Assembly (NCBI RefSeq): GCF_003075075.1
Contig: NZ_QCYM01000021.1
Location: forward strand, 1 to 64,000
Direction of reading: 5' to 3'
Length of the DNA stretch: 64,000 nt
Origin: Labrenzia sp. 011
GTDB taxonomy: Bacteria > Pseudomonadota > Alphaproteobacteria > Rhizobiales > Stappiaceae
The notes under the pieces are model-generated. The model saw only the letters and a list, made by a program, of their open reading frames with translations. It was not told where the DNA came from and did no database searches. A program made the position numbers and the translations under genes. Shown piece after piece: positions 52,672-61,985 of the stretch (position 1 is its first letter; each line of letters starts with the position of its first letter).

Positions 52672-52771
52672 TGGAAACTCCTTGGTCAACGCGCAGAGCC
52701 TGGCGGTGCAAGGTGCAACTGGCTGGGCCACGGGTCTGTGTTTTTAGAAATCCGTTGGGCCCCGAATAGTA

Positions 52772-52821
52772 AAACATGAGTATGTAAGTCAAGTATGAAC
52801 TTGATAAAAATACTCATGTTT
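52772..52821. promoter_or_regulatory. 50-bp nested palindrome upstream of the ABC/HupE operon
   Basis: Outer arms AAACATGAGTAT (52772-52783) and ATACTCATGTTT (52810-52821) are exact complements; inner arms TCAAGT (52789-52794) and ACTTGA (52799-52804) too. The two spacers between the arms are both five bases, so everything is symmetrical about one centre. It lies in an AT-rich block about 100 bases upstream of the binding-protein ATG, the place for an operator or a leader hairpin. The remainder of this 422-bp gap (52672-53093) shows no gene. Confidence 0.75.
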
Positions 52822-53093
52822 AAAATAGTTCCAAAAGACAGCCCGCAATGCCCGAACCGGCCTTTTGTCCGCGGCGGGGCGCGACAGGCCTCAGTTTCCG
52901 GTCCGGATGGCCGGCTGGTTTGCAGGACGGGAAAAGAGCATGAAAGAGCGTCAGGTCAGCCGGACACGGCAGGCTGGATGCCTGAGCCTGTGCGCAGGCA
53001 ATCCTGAGGGCAGGGCAACCTCGTGGGAGCTATTCGCAGGACGTGAAACAGGTAACGCGGTGCGCACCGTCATCACACTTCAGCATTCGATTG

Positions 53094-53465
53094 TCACGAC
53101 GGGGAGCCGATCCATTGCCAGGCGGTCTCGATATCCTTCCTGTCGAAATGCTTTTCCTCGATACTGGCCAGCTTCGCGAAAGTGGCGTCCACCGCCACGA
53201 GGGCGGCAAGAAGCTTGCTGTCGCTCACGATCGCGATCTTTGTCAGGTGTTTCATGTTGGCGAGCATCCACTTCAGGTCCGCCGTCGCAGCTTCGAAGGA
53301 GGCGCCCACATGATCGCCCAGCACCACGAGCAGACTGATTCTGCCGTGTTCCCTGATCAGCTCTTCGGCCTTCGCCTCAAGCGCCCGCTCCTGGGCAATA
53401 TCCACTTTTCCATTGATTTCGACACCCAGAACGGGGCCCCGGCTGCGCGGCAAAATGGTGTACAT
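53094..53465 (-). CDS. SpoIIAA/STAS-like protein (PF11964 type)
   Basis: 123 residues from ATG 53465 (GGAGGAACA upstream). VLGVEINGKVDIAQERALEA, ISLLVVLGDHVGASFEAATA, DLKWMLANMKHLTKIAIVSD and IEEKHFDRKDIETAWQWIGS follow the SpoIIAA-like fold with its final E-A-x-x-W-[LI]. The role of this family is unknown; members often appear as single genes and may bind lipids or nucleotides. Monocistronic here, with no partner kinase or phosphatase in the neighbourhood. Confidence 0.88.
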   Translation of the reverse strand: MYTILPRSRGPVLGVEINGKVDIAQERALEAKAEELIREHGRISLLVVLGDHVGASFEAATADLKWMLANMKHLTKIAIVSDSKLLAALVAVDATFAKLASIEEKHFDRKDIETAWQWIGSPS

Positions 53466-53613
53466 GATTGTTCCTCCGTAGAATTCCGACTCCGGACCTG
53501 AGCACCTGCGTCCGGTCGACCGCAGACGGAACGCTCCGCCTGCATGGGACGAATGCGGATGATTGTTTCCGGTCGCGGCAGTGTCGGAGCCGTGCTGCTG
53601 AGGAGTGTAGCAA

Positions 53614-54273
53614 TCAATCGGCTTCAGCCGGAAAGTTTCCCGGCGATTGCACTCCGCCACCTTCCAGAATCCGGATCGTTTCGCGGGTGCCTGCATCGGC
53701 GCGCTCCCGGATCTGCCGTGTCAGCGGGTGATAATCAGTGCGGTCGCGTCCATAGGTCAGGTTGAACTCGTAGAACCCTGCGCTGGGCGGTGGCATGAGC
53801 AGATGCTGGAAGATGGTTTCCAGCTTGTCGAAAGCCTTGGCAAAACGTGCTTCCACAGTCGCGGCTTCGGCATATTCATCCCACAGGACAAGCAGTTGCT
53901 TTGCCAGATCCTGCGGGAGCGGAGCGCAAAGCGTCTGGAAATCAGCCCGCTCGCGCGCCTGACGGTTGTCGCCGGGCTGCTGCTCGGGAGCCGGAATGTC
54001 TCCGGAAATCGCTTCGCCGAGGTCGTGGATCAGGCAAAGTTTCAAGAGCTTGAGAAAGTCGATGTCTTCCAGCTCCTTCTCAAGAAGCAGCACCATGAGA
54101 GCCAGGCGCCAGCTGTGCTCGGCCGTGCTTTCGGGTCGGCCCTTGCGGGTCGAGCCGGATCGGATCGTGTCCTTCAGTTGTTCGGCGGACTGGAGAAACG
54201 TCAGGATGCCCGACAGGCGCTCATCGTCCATGCGCTGTCCTGATCTCGGAGGAGTGGGTGTCATCTGTGTCAT
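53614..54273 (-). CDS. HD-domain hydrolase, YfbR-like
   Basis: 219 residues. HD motifs: STAEHSWRLALMVLLLEKEL (first His), CLIHDLGEAISGDIPAPEQQ (HD pair) and a later Asp in KAFDKLETIFQHLLM. These match YfbR-type 5'-deoxynucleotidases, which hydrolyse deoxyribonucleoside monophosphates. The start is ambiguous between ATG 54273, 54264 and 54231; none has a clear ribosome site. The gene follows the XRE regulator gene by 50 bases on the same strand. Confidence 0.87.
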   Translation of the reverse strand: MTQMTPTPPRSGQRMDDERLSGILTFLQSAEQLKDTIRSGSTRKGRPESTAEHSWRLALMVLLLEKELEDIDFLKLLKLCLIHDLGEAISGDIPAPEQQPGDNRQARERADFQTLCAPLPQDLAKQLLVLWDEYAEAATVEARFAKAFDKLETIFQHLLMPPPSAGFYEFNLTYGRDRTDYHPLTRQIRERADAGTRETIRILEGGGVQSPGNFPAEAD

Positions 54274-54322
54274 GACGGAAAGACTACGGGCTTCGCGCCG
54301 ACCAGACCATGGCGTGAATATT

Positions 54323-54901
54323 TTATGCAGGCTCCGTGCCGCGAGGGGCTTCGCGCACGAGGCGCACGAAGCTGCCGTCGGACAGCGGTAGCCGCGAAAT
54401 CCTGATTCTGCTTTCGGGAATGAACATCTCCGGAAAATCCGCCGGCTCGGTCCCATAGACGATATCTGCCGGCAGTGGCTCGAACCAGCCGCGATCCACC
54501 AGCTGGAACTCCATTTCCCGGATGCTTTGCGAGGCGAACCGCCACAGCGGCCGGTTCATGAATTGCGCCACGGGCAGGTGCCACTCCCGTGCCCGCGCCG
54601 GAGAAATCGCCAGAAGCCTGTGAGTGAGATCGCAGACGAGATGGACCGGCACCGATGCCTGCGTAACCAGATCCAGCAGCGCCCTGTCGGCGGCTGTTTC
54701 CGGCCGGGCACGCAACAGCCGGGTGATTTTCAGTCTTTCCGCGCCGTCCGGCTGCGCAAGACCGCTTTCCCAGCGCGAGATCCTGCTCTGGGAGACGCCC
54801 AGATCATCCGCCAGCGCTTCCTGCTTGATACGGTTCAGCACGCGCCATCTGCGCAAGGAAGGCCCGAGGCTGGTTTCCAGGATTGCTGCTTCATTGGACA
54901 T
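54323..54901 (-). CDS. XRE-family helix-turn-helix regulator
   Basis: 192 residues. Helix-turn-helix at residues 14-65: LRRWRVLNRIKQEALADDLG, VSQSRISRWESGLAQPDGAE. The C-terminal half (VHLVCDLTHRLLAISPARAR, EWHLPVAQFMNRPLWRFASQ) resembles the PAS-like sensory part of MmyB-type or similar regulators, though I cannot place it firmly. It probably regulates the VOC and HD genes on each side. The start at 54901 follows no strong Shine-Dalgarno; a longer frame to 55114 overlaps the VOC gene. Confidence 0.85.
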   Translation of the reverse strand: MSNEAAILETSLGPSLRRWRVLNRIKQEALADDLGVSQSRISRWESGLAQPDGAERLKITRLLRARPETAADRALLDLVTQASVPVHLVCDLTHRLLAISPARAREWHLPVAQFMNRPLWRFASQSIREMEFQLVDRGWFEPLPADIVYGTEPADFPEMFIPESRIRISRLPLSDGSFVRLVREAPRGTEPA

Positions 54902-54947
54902 GCGGATGAGTTTAACGTCAAACAGGTCGCCTGGGGAGGGACATTTG

Positions 54948-55319
54948 TCAGTCTGTCGCCATTTGCCGACAGGCCCGGCTGGACACTTGAAGCGAATTGC
55001 CATCCGGATCCTTGGCATTCGCGAACTGGTAACCGTCTGCCTGATGCGGCGATCCGAAAACAAGGCCATGGCTCTTGGCCATTTCGCAAAATCCGGAAAT
55101 ATCCTTGACGTCAAAGACCAGTTTCACCGCCACCTGACCGAGTTTCTGGGCCTTGCCCGCCTTGTGCAGCAGCAGCCGCGTGCCGCCGTCCGCAGGGACC
55201 AGTTCCGTGATCCTGTCCGAAGGCGATCGCTGAACGGAAAATCCGAAGTGAAGCGCATAGAACGCTGCGCTGCGTTCCACATCCTTGACGTAGAGAATCA
55301 CGCGGGTGAGTGGGGCCAA
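54948..55319 (-). CDS. VOC-family (glyoxalase-like) protein
   Basis: 123 residues: MAPLTRVILYVKDVERSAAF, YALHFGF, RLLLHKAGKAQKLGQVAVKL, and the final block FANAKDPDGNSLQVSS with the metal-ligand Glu position taken by Asp/Gln-like residues. Small single VOC proteins act as glyoxalases, dioxygenases, or antibiotic-binding proteins. First gene of the leftward VOC-XRE-HD group. No partner indicates the substrate. Confidence 0.87.
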   Translation of the reverse strand: MAPLTRVILYVKDVERSAAFYALHFGFSVQRSPSDRITELVPADGGTRLLLHKAGKAQKLGQVAVKLVFDVKDISGFCEMAKSHGLVFGSPHQADGYQFANAKDPDGNSLQVSSRACRQMATD

Positions 55320-55497
55320 AATCGCGACCTAATCCTGTTTTGCCGGACGGAACGCGCTCTGGCAAACCGCGGCAACCGGCTGCAACGGCATCTGGCTTTG
55401 GGCATTTCCATCGGTCTTCATCCCGTAAGGTTCACGGCACCATATCAGCAGGCCGAACGGAATGAAAAGCGGGCCTCCCGGATGTCGATCAGCGGTC

Positions 55498-56124
55498 TTA
55501 CCGGTATTTCTCGATAAACCCGTCGATCGGCAGGGCGCGGAAATCCGGCAGCCGCTCCTTGAGCTGCCCGTGGTTCCAGTCCCACCAGGCGATTTCCATG
55601 AGGGCTTCTTCCTGCGGAACCGTGAAGCGGCGCTTGATCGGTTTGGCGGGGACGCCGCCAACGATCGTATAGGGCGCGACATCCTTGGCAACGACAGCAC
55701 CGGCGGCGATGATCGCGCCGGTGCCGATGGTCACGCCGGCAAGCACGGTGACATTGTGCCCGATCCACACGTCATGGCCGATGGTCACCCAGTCGTCCTT
55801 GCGCCACTGGAAGAAACCGGCGTCGTCCTCGCCCAGTCCGTAGGCGGCGGCGCGATAGGTGAAATGATGCTGGGACGCGCGCCAGGTGGCGTGATTGCCC
55901 GGATTGAGGCGGACCCGCCGGGCGATGGAGCAGAACTTGCCGATTGTCGACCAGACGACGTCACCTTCCTGAACGATATAGGAATAGTCGCCCATCCGGC
56001 TCTCGCGCATTTCCGTGAGGGCACCCACTTCGGTCCAGATGCCTAGTTCGCAATTCACGACGCTGGCTTCGGGGTGAACATTCGGGGTTTCGCTCAGAGC
56101 GGGTTTGTCGGTGGGGGCAGACAT
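55498..56124 (-). CDS. Hexapeptide-repeat acetyltransferase, phosphonate-associated (CatB-like)
   Basis: 208 residues with left-handed beta-helix repeats ([95 protein letters not shown]). The catalytic His lies in [16 protein letters not shown]. This length and pattern match the transferase-hexapeptide family that travels with phn genes in alphaproteobacteria. It is divergent from phnC and shares the PHO-box region, which supports a role in phosphonate metabolism; substrate unknown. Confidence 0.88.
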   Translation of the reverse strand: MSAPTDKPALSETPNVHPEASVVNCELGIWTEVGALTEMRESRMGDYSYIVQEGDVVWSTIGKFCSIARRVRLNPGNHATWRASQHHFTYRAAAYGLGEDDAGFFQWRKDDWVTIGHDVWIGHNVTVLAGVTIGTGAIIAAGAVVAKDVAPYTIVGGVPAKPIKRRFTVPQEEALMEIAWWDWNHGQLKERLPDFRALPIDGFIEKYR

Positions 56125-56394
56125 ATCAAACTCCGGATGGAAGGCTGCGGACAGGCGGGAAGTGTTTGTAGAGGGCCGGGAGACGGGTTTGATGACGGTT
56201 TGATGTCGGTCCCATGACAGTATTCAGGTTTTTCAACATCCCGTCAGCGGAAAAAACAGAGATCTCCTGCGTGAAATTCCCCGCGGCAGCACCTTCTTGT
56301 CGTGAAGGTGGATCTTGTCGTCTTTCAGGGGGAGTGTCTGAGCAGGAAAGGGAATGAGAAGTCTCCTTGTTTGTTGATTGGATAGCTCTGCCGA

Positions 56395-56412
56395 CTGTCA
56401 TTTGTCTGTCAT
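56395..56412 (+). promoter_or_regulatory. PHO box upstream of phnC
   Basis: CTGTCATTTGTCTGTCAT is a near-perfect PhoB site: two CTGTCAT heptamers with the standard four-base spacer. It lies 100 bases upstream of the phnC start and 270 bases from the acetyltransferase gene on the other side. It predicts induction of phnCDE1E2 on phosphate starvation. A lone CTGTCAT half-site on the minus strand (56213-56219) near the acetyltransferase is too incomplete to count. The rest of the 387-bp gap has no gene. Confidence 0.9.
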
Positions 56413-56511
56413 GAATCTTTAGTCGTGGAGACAGGTAATTGTCATCACTTTGTAATGTTGGGATGGCTCTTGTGCGCTGGCAGAACGAACAGCAACGGGC
56501 AGGACCGACGC

Positions 56512-57342
56512 GTGATTCAAATACGAGAAGTCACCAAGACCTTTGGGTCCCGGACAGCGGTCAACAAGGTCAGTTTTGATATCGACAAACCCATGATGGT
56601 CGGGATCATCGGCCGTTCCGGTGCGGGCAAATCAACCCTGCTGCGCATGATCAACCGGCTGACCCCGGCAACCTCCGGTCAGATCCTTTTCGAGGATCGC
56701 AATATCCTCGGCCTGAAGGGCGGCATGATGCGTCGCTGGCAGCGTGATTGCGCCATGGTGTTTCAGCAATTCAATCTGGTTCCGCGTCTCGACGTGGTGA
56801 CGAATGTCATGCTCGGCCGGCTGAATGCCCATGGCACGCTCAGGAGCCTCTGCAATATTTTCGGCCAGGACGATGTCCGGAACGCCCTGGCCGCGCTCGA
56901 CCGTCTCGGCATCGTTCAGGAAGCCACCAAACGCGCCGAGGAACTGTCCGGCGGCCAGCAACAGCGCGTGGCGATCGCCCGGGCTCTGATGCAGGACCCG
57001 CACATGATCCTGGCGGACGAGCCGATTGCCTCGCTCGATCCCATGAACGCAAAGATCGTCATGGATGCGCTGCGAGAGATCCATGAGCGTGACAACAAGA
57101 TCGTCCTCTGCAACCTGCACACGCTCGATACGGCGCGCAATTACTGCGACCGGGTGATCGGCATGCGCGACGGCTACCTGGTCTTCGACGGCACGCCTGA
57201 AGAACTCACCACCGATGCCGCGCGCGAGATTTACGGCGCGAATGAAAGCTTTAACGAGGCTGCCACGTCCACAGCCATCGACGCCGGTCAGTCCCGGTTA
57301 CAGGAATCCGCTGGAGCGATGACCCCGGCGGCGGCGGTTTAA
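56512..57342 (+). CDS. phnC: Phosphonate ABC transporter ATPase PhnC
   Basis: 276 residues from GTG 56512 (AGGAC upstream). Walker [10 protein letters not shown], the PhnC-type [20 protein letters not shown], signature [20 protein letters not shown], Walker [13 protein letters not shown] and [20 protein letters not shown]. It drives uptake of phosphonates or phosphite with PhnD and the two PhnE subunits. The frame is open to 56425, but that extension has no family similarity. Confidence 0.95.
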   Translation: MIQIREVTKTFGSRTAVNKVSFDIDKPMMVGIIGRSGAGKSTLLRMINRLTPATSGQILFEDRNILGLKGGMMRRWQRDCAMVFQQFNLVPRLDVVTNVMLGRLNAHGTLRSLCNIFGQDDVRNALAALDRLGIVQEATKRAEELSGGQQQRVAIARALMQDPHMILADEPIASLDPMNAKIVMDALREIHERDNKIVLCNLHTLDTARNYCDRVIGMRDGYLVFDGTPEELTTDAAREIYGANESFNEAATSTAIDAGQSRLQESAGAMTPAAAV

Positions 57343-57400
57343 GCCGCCCGTCCACCTTTGAAACGTCATCAACATTGAGAACTCTCGGGGAGTGTCCCAA

Positions 57401-58318
57401 ATGAAAATCCTTGCCAAAGCTGCCGCGCTTGCTGCCGTCAGCATGATCGCTCTGAACGCCCCTGTTGCAGGTGCTGAAGAGATCACCGAATTCCGCATCG
57501 GCATCCTGGGCGGTGAAAACGCCTCCGACCGCCTGCGCGCCTATGAGTGCCTGGAAACCAAAACCGCCGAACTGCTTGGCGTTCCGGTCAAACTGTTTGC
57601 TCCGGCCGACTACAACGGCGTGATCGAAGGTCTGCTCGGCGGCAACCTCGACATGGCCTGGCTGGGCGCATCCGCCTATGCGAAGGTCCATCTGACCGAT
57701 CCGGAAGCTGTTGACCCGGTTCTGGTCAAGGTCAACGTTGACGGCAGCTTCGGCTACTACTCGATCGGCTTTGCCCGTGTCGACAACGAGATCAACTCGC
57801 TGGAAGACATGAAGGGCAAGGTTTTCGGCTTCGGTGATCCGAACTCGACGTCCGGCTACCTGATCCCGTCCATCGCCATCCCGCAGGAAGGCTACTCCAT
57901 GAAGCCGGGGGAATACTTCGGTGACGTGGTCTTCGTCGGCGGTCACGAACAGACGATCATCGCTGTCGTCAACGGCGACATCGACGCAGGTGTGACCTGG
58001 GCCGATGGCCTCGGCGAATGGGAAGACGGCTATAATTCCGGCGCCCTGCGCAAGGCGTCCGACGCCGGTCTGGTCGACATGACCGAACTGAAGGAAATCT
58101 GGCGCTCGCCGGTGATCCCGGAAGGTCCGATCGTTCTGTCCAAGAAGCTTCCGGAAGACGTCAAGATCAAGATGACCGCCCTGATGGCTTCGCTGAACTC
58201 CCTGGACCCGGAGTGCGCCTACACCGTTGCCGCCGGCGACACCAAGGGCTTCATGCCGATCACCCATGAAGCTTACGAGAACATCATCGCCGCCCGTAAG
58301 GCGAAAAACGAAAACTGA
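57401..58318 (+). CDS. phnD: Phosphonate ABC transporter substrate-binding protein PhnD
   Basis: 305 residues from ATG 57401 (GGGAG upstream; GTG 57392 is in frame but less suitable). Signal peptide (LAKAAALAAVSMIALNAPVA, cut near AGA-EE), then RIGILGGENASDRLRAYECL, LLGGNLDMAWLGASAYAK, VFGFGDPNSTSGYLIPSIAI and the late VIPEGPIVLSKKLPEDVKIK. The S-T-S-G motif binds the phosphonate oxygen atoms. Second gene of the operon, with a hairpin behind it that should keep its mRNA more abundant than the permease part. Confidence 0.95.
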   Translation: MKILAKAAALAAVSMIALNAPVAGAEEITEFRIGILGGENASDRLRAYECLETKTAELLGVPVKLFAPADYNGVIEGLLGGNLDMAWLGASAYAKVHLTDPEAVDPVLVKVNVDGSFGYYSIGFARVDNEINSLEDMKGKVFGFGDPNSTSGYLIPSIAIPQEGYSMKPGEYFGDVVFVGGHEQTIIAVVNGDIDAGVTWADGLGEWEDGYNSGALRKASDAGLVDMTELKEIWRSPVIPEGPIVLSKKLPEDVKIKMTALMASLNSLDPECAYTVAAGDTKGFMPITHEAYENIIAARKAKNEN

Positions 58319-58336
58319 TCGGTTCTCCGGAACCGG

Positions 58337-58366
58337 AACGCGGGCCGTCTGCGGCCCGCGTTTTCT
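58337..58366 (+). terminator. Terminator/attenuator hairpin between phnD and phnE
   Basis: AACGCGGGCCG (58337-58347) pairs exactly with CGGCCCGCGTT (58352-58362) around TCTG, followed by TTTTCT. It lies 19 bases beyond phnD and 99 bases before the first permease gene. Such hairpins in solute-transporter operons often stop most transcripts, leaving more binding protein than permease. Confidence 0.85.
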
Positions 58367-58464
58367 ATGGGTTTGTCATCACAAGCTGATTTCCCGGAAG
58401 TGCGCCTTCGCCATGTTCAGGCTGCGGCGGCTGAGGGGAGCTGATATCAAAAGGTAACCTGGAT

Positions 58465-59313
58465 ATGGCCGTTGCCGCCCTCGAACAGGAAATCCTGACA
58501 CTGCGCAAACGCAGGCAACTCTACTCGCTGGTAGGGGTGCTGCTGGTGATCGCGGTGCTCATGTCCGGCTACTCGAAATCCAACGAGATGAATTCCGGCG
58601 GCTTCCTGCAAGGCCTGTCCAAGTTCTTCGACTATCCCGGTGAAATCGTGGTGGAGGCCTGGGAGGCCGGACCGGCGTTTTTCGGTCTGGTCATCACTTA
58701 CATTCCCGCCATGCTGGAAACGCTCAACATCGCCGGTGTCGCCACGCTGCTCGGCGGCGCGTTGGCCGTTGTCCTGGCCATGGCATCGACGCGCAACGTG
58801 GACAGCTGGGGGCCGCTGATCCCCGTGGTCCGGCGGCTCATGGACATCATGCGGGCCGTGCCCGAACTGATTGTTGCGCTTTTTCTGATTTTCGTCCTGG
58901 GGTCCAGTCCGGTGCCGGCCATGATCGCGGTGGCCTTTCACACCGCCGGAGCCCTGGGCAAGCTGTTCTCGGAGGTCAACGAGAACATCGACCGCAAACC
59001 GATCGAGGGGCTTTCGGCCTGCGGTGCCAACTGGGTGCAGCGCATCCGTTTTGCGGTGCTGCCGCAGGTGGCGCCGAACTATCTCAGCTATTTCCTGCTG
59101 CGCCTTGAGATCAACGTGCGCGCCTCGGCGATCCTCGGGTTCGTCGGTGCCGGTGGCATCGGCCAGGAGCTGCGCCGGACCATCGGCTGGGGGCAGGGTG
59201 CTGGCGATGAAACGGCGGCGATCTTCGTTCTCCTGTTCCTGACCATCATGCTCATCGACCAGGCTTCTTCCTACCTGCGCGGCAAGCTTGTCGGCGCCGG
59301 CCGGGCTCATTGA
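58465..59313 (+). CDS. phnE: Phosphonate ABC transporter permease PhnE, first subunit
   Basis: 282 residues with six membrane segments. Landmarks: LLVIAVLMSGYSKSNEMNSG after the first helix, TYIPAMLETLNIAGVATLLG, AMASTRNVDSW, IMRAVPELIVALFLIFVLGS, the EAA-like loop NENIDRKPIEGLSACGANWV and LEINVRASAILGFVGAGGIG. It heterodimerises with the second PhnE encoded 11 bases downstream. ATG 58465 follows AAAAGGTAACC, a reasonable ribosome site. Confidence 0.94.
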   Translation: MAVAALEQEILTLRKRRQLYSLVGVLLVIAVLMSGYSKSNEMNSGGFLQGLSKFFDYPGEIVVEAWEAGPAFFGLVITYIPAMLETLNIAGVATLLGGALAVVLAMASTRNVDSWGPLIPVVRRLMDIMRAVPELIVALFLIFVLGSSPVPAMIAVAFHTAGALGKLFSEVNENIDRKPIEGLSACGANWVQRIRFAVLPQVAPNYLSYFLLRLEINVRASAILGFVGAGGIGQELRRTIGWGQGAGDETAAIFVLLFLTIMLIDQASSYLRGKLVGAGRAH

Positions 59314-59324
59314 GGAATTTTGAA

Positions 59325-60662
59325 ATGGCTGTCGACACCCTCAACGCCCCGATCCTGGATCCCGGTACGGTTTTCCGCGGCGTCCGCCGCAGAGCATGGA
59401 TGACGGTCGCGCTGCCCATCGCGGTCCTGATGTACCTGGTCTACACTTGGTTTTCCTTCGGCGTGCCGGACCTCCTTGCGAAGGCTCAGCCCGAACGGGC
59501 CGCGCTTCTGGCGACGGATTCCGTCGCCTACAAGGTCCATGTGACCAAGTTGCTCCGCCGGGACATCATGGAAGTGGCGATTGAAGGCGAGCGCCGGGCA
59601 ACCTACGCTGCCGACGAATTGCCCGACTGGGTCGAGGTGAACGGAACCGACGCGGCTGTCGATCTCGGCCAGGGGTATAGCGTCACCATCACCGGGAAGG
59701 TGATGGAGTTCGATGTCCCCGACTATGGCCTTATCAGGGTCACCGCGACCAACGACGGTGTCAGAACCGAATTGCCGCCGGGACCGGTGCCGGACTGGCT
59801 CAGGGACGATCCGAAGAAGTTCGACGCCCGGCCGACACTCGACCGGCGTGTCCAGGTGACGCGCACCAAGATCGAGGTCCACAATTATTTCGGCGGCTGG
59901 GAAAATTTCTGGTTCTCGTTCCAGTCCGAGCTGCATGGCATGAGCTTCAGCCAGCTTTGGGCATTGGCCCTGTCGAACGAGCGCATCGATCCCGCACAGT
60001 CCAACATGTCGCTGATCACGCATGAGTTCCTGGACAATCCAGACTGGCAGCACGGTGAAGTGTTCGTGGCATTGTTCGAAACCATCATGATGGCCTTGCT
60101 GGGGACGCTGACGGCGGCATTCTTCGGGTTGCCGCTGGCCTTTCTGGCGGCGCGCAACTTCACCTCGTCGTCCATCGTGCGCTTCTTCACCCGCCGCCTG
60201 TTCGACTTCCTGCGTGGCATCGACATGCTGATCTGGTCGCTGATCTTCATCCGCGCCTTCGGCCTCGGGCCGTTGACCGGCGCGCTTGCGATCGCCTTTA
60301 CCGACACCGGATCGCTCGGCAAGCTCTTCTCCGAGGCGCTGGAGAACATCGACAACAGGCAGGTGGAAGGCGTCAGGGCGACCGGTGCCAACCAGATCCA
60401 GCGTTACCGGTTTGGTGTCATCCCGCAGATCCTGCCCGTCTTCGTGTCCCAGGTGCTCTACTATCTGGAATCCAATACCCGCTCGGCCACCGTCATCGGC
60501 GCGCTCGGGGCAGGGGGCATCGGTCTGATGCTGGTTGAAACCATGAAGACTTCCCGTGACTGGGAGAACACCAGCTACATCATCATTCTGACAATCGTCG
60601 TCGTCATCGTGATGGACCAGATTTCCGGCTGGCTGCGCCGCAGGCTGATCGAGGGCAAATAG
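59325..60662 (+). CDS. phnE2: Phosphonate ABC transporter permease PhnE, second, extended subunit
   Basis: 445 residues from ATG 59325 (GAGGA upstream). Membrane segment 1 (MTVALPIAVLMYLVYTWFSF) is followed by about 200 periplasmic residues (containing DELPDWVEVNGTDAAVDLG and ELPPGPVPDWLRDDPKKFD), then five membrane helices with LAARNFTSSSIVRFFTRRLF, GVRATGANQIQRYRFGVIPQ and SNTRSATVIGALGAGGIGLM. The large insert is standard for the second PhnE of rhizobia and relatives. The operon ends here, with no C-P lyase genes following in the window. Confidence 0.93.
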   Translation: MAVDTLNAPILDPGTVFRGVRRRAWMTVALPIAVLMYLVYTWFSFGVPDLLAKAQPERAALLATDSVAYKVHVTKLLRRDIMEVAIEGERRATYAADELPDWVEVNGTDAAVDLGQGYSVTITGKVMEFDVPDYGLIRVTATNDGVRTELPPGPVPDWLRDDPKKFDARPTLDRRVQVTRTKIEVHNYFGGWENFWFSFQSELHGMSFSQLWALALSNERIDPAQSNMSLITHEFLDNPDWQHGEVFVALFETIMMALLGTLTAAFFGLPLAFLAARNFTSSSIVRFFTRRLFDFLRGIDMLIWSLIFIRAFGLGPLTGALAIAFTDTGSLGKLFSEALENIDNRQVEGVRATGANQIQRYRFGVIPQILPVFVSQVLYYLESNTRSATVIGALGAGGIGLMLVETMKTSRDWENTSYIIILTIVVVIVMDQISGWLRRRLIEGK

Positions 60663-60785
60663 CCTTCCGCCCGTCGGCCCGGGAATGTTTTCCCCGTCAT
60701 AACGTCGCCATCCATCTTTGTGCCGCATTTACGTCGCGGTGGCGTGGCAGCGTCGGGACGTGATTCGAGGAGGACGGAGCGGGCG

Positions 60786-61985
60786 ATGCGTCAAGGCATG
60801 GGGTGTAGACTGGCAGCGGCGGTTGTCGGAGGCGGACTGGGGTTCCTGCCGGTGAGCGGGCCGGCATTTGCGATCGAAAGCTGTGTCGCGGCCCTGAAGA
60901 AACAGGCGATTGCCGCCGGCGTGCGTCCGCAAGTCGCCGAACGCATGCTTTCCGGGGCAACCTTCGACGAGAAGGTCATCCGCTTTTCCACCTCCCAGCC
61001 CGAACACAAGACCGAAATCTGGGACTATATGGCCTTTCTGGTCGATGCGCAGCGGATCAAGGACGGCAAGGCGAACCTGAAGAAGCACAGCCGCACGCTG
61101 GCCGCGATCGAGAAACGCTACGGCGTCGATCGTCATGTGGTGCTGGCTGTCTGGGGTATCGAAAGCGACTACGGCCAGTTCCAGGGGGATTTCTATACCC
61201 CCCATGCCCTGGCGAATCTGGCCTGCGCAGGAAAACGGCGCCAGAAATATTTCCTCGGGGAGCTTATGAAGACCCTGCAGATCGCGTCGCGGGGCGATGT
61301 GCCGGTCGGCGATTTCCGCGGGTCATGGGCCGGTGCGTTCGGCCAGACCCAGTTCATGCCCAGCACCTACAACACCCTGGCGGTGGATTTTGACAACGAC
61401 GGCCGCAAGGACCTTGTCAATTCGGTGCCCGATGCGCTCGCATCGACCGCCAACTTCCTGAAAAACGCCGGCTGGAAGAACAGCCGGCCGTGGGGCTATG
61501 AAGTCAAGGTGCCCGACGGATACTCGGGACCCTCCGGGCGCAAGTCCTATTCCTCGCTTTCGACCTGGGGCAAGCGCGGTCTTGTCGGGATCGACGGCAA
61601 CCGACTTTCCGGCAATCTCGAAGCGGCTCTGATCCGGCCGGCGGGGGCCGGCGGCCCGGCCTTTCTGGTGACCAGGAACTTCCGCGCGCTGCGTTCCTAC
61701 AATGCCTCCACATCCTACGGGCTGGCGATTGCCCTTTTGTCGGAGCTGGTCTCCGGCGGCGAACCGTTCAAGACCCCCTGGCCGACCGACAATCCCGGCC
61801 TCTCGCGGGCGCAGCGGCTCGATCTCCAGAAACTGCTGAACAAAAACGGTTTCAACGTGGGCGCGCCGGACGGCAAGGTCGGCCCGGCCACCCGGGAGGG
61901 GATCCGCAAGGCGGAAGCAAAATACGGCCTGCCGGTAACGGGCCGGCCCTCGTGGAATGTCTATTACGCCCTCGGAGGGCGTTAG
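60786..61985 (+). CDS. Lytic murein transglycosylase, MltB type with peptidoglycan-binding domain
   Basis: 399 residues from ATG 60786 (GGAGG upstream). Signal peptide (AAAVVGGGLGFLPVSGPAFA). Catalytic domain of SltB family 3: VDRHVVLAVWGIESDYGQFQ with the catalytic Glu, DFYTPHALANLACAGKRRQK, GSWAGAFGQTQFMPSTY, and VDFDNDGRKDL. The C-terminal 60 residues (LSRAQRLDLQKLLNKNGFNV, GAPDGKVGPATREGIRKAEA) are a PG_binding_1 domain. It cuts peptidoglycan in the periplasm. Monocistronic. Confidence 0.95.
   Translation: MRQGMGCRLAAAVVGGGLGFLPVSGPAFAIESCVAALKKQAIAAGVRPQVAERMLSGATFDEKVIRFSTSQPEHKTEIWDYMAFLVDAQRIKDGKANLKKHSRTLAAIEKRYGVDRHVVLAVWGIESDYGQFQGDFYTPHALANLACAGKRRQKYFLGELMKTLQIASRGDVPVGDFRGSWAGAFGQTQFMPSTYNTLAVDFDNDGRKDLVNSVPDALASTANFLKNAGWKNSRPWGYEVKVPDGYSGPSGRKSYSSLSTWGKRGLVGIDGNRLSGNLEAALIRPAGAGGPAFLVTRNFRALRSYNASTSYGLAIALLSELVSGGEPFKTPWPTDNPGLSRAQRLDLQKLLNKNGFNVGAPDGKVGPATREGIRKAEAKYGLPVTGRPSWNVYYALGGR

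Noticed and set aside
52780..52820. Resemblance of the nested palindrome to a NikR site (GTATGA-N16-TCATAC)
   Set aside because: GTATGA is present at 52793-52798, but the partner half is TCATGT at spacing 15, so both sequence and spacing fail.
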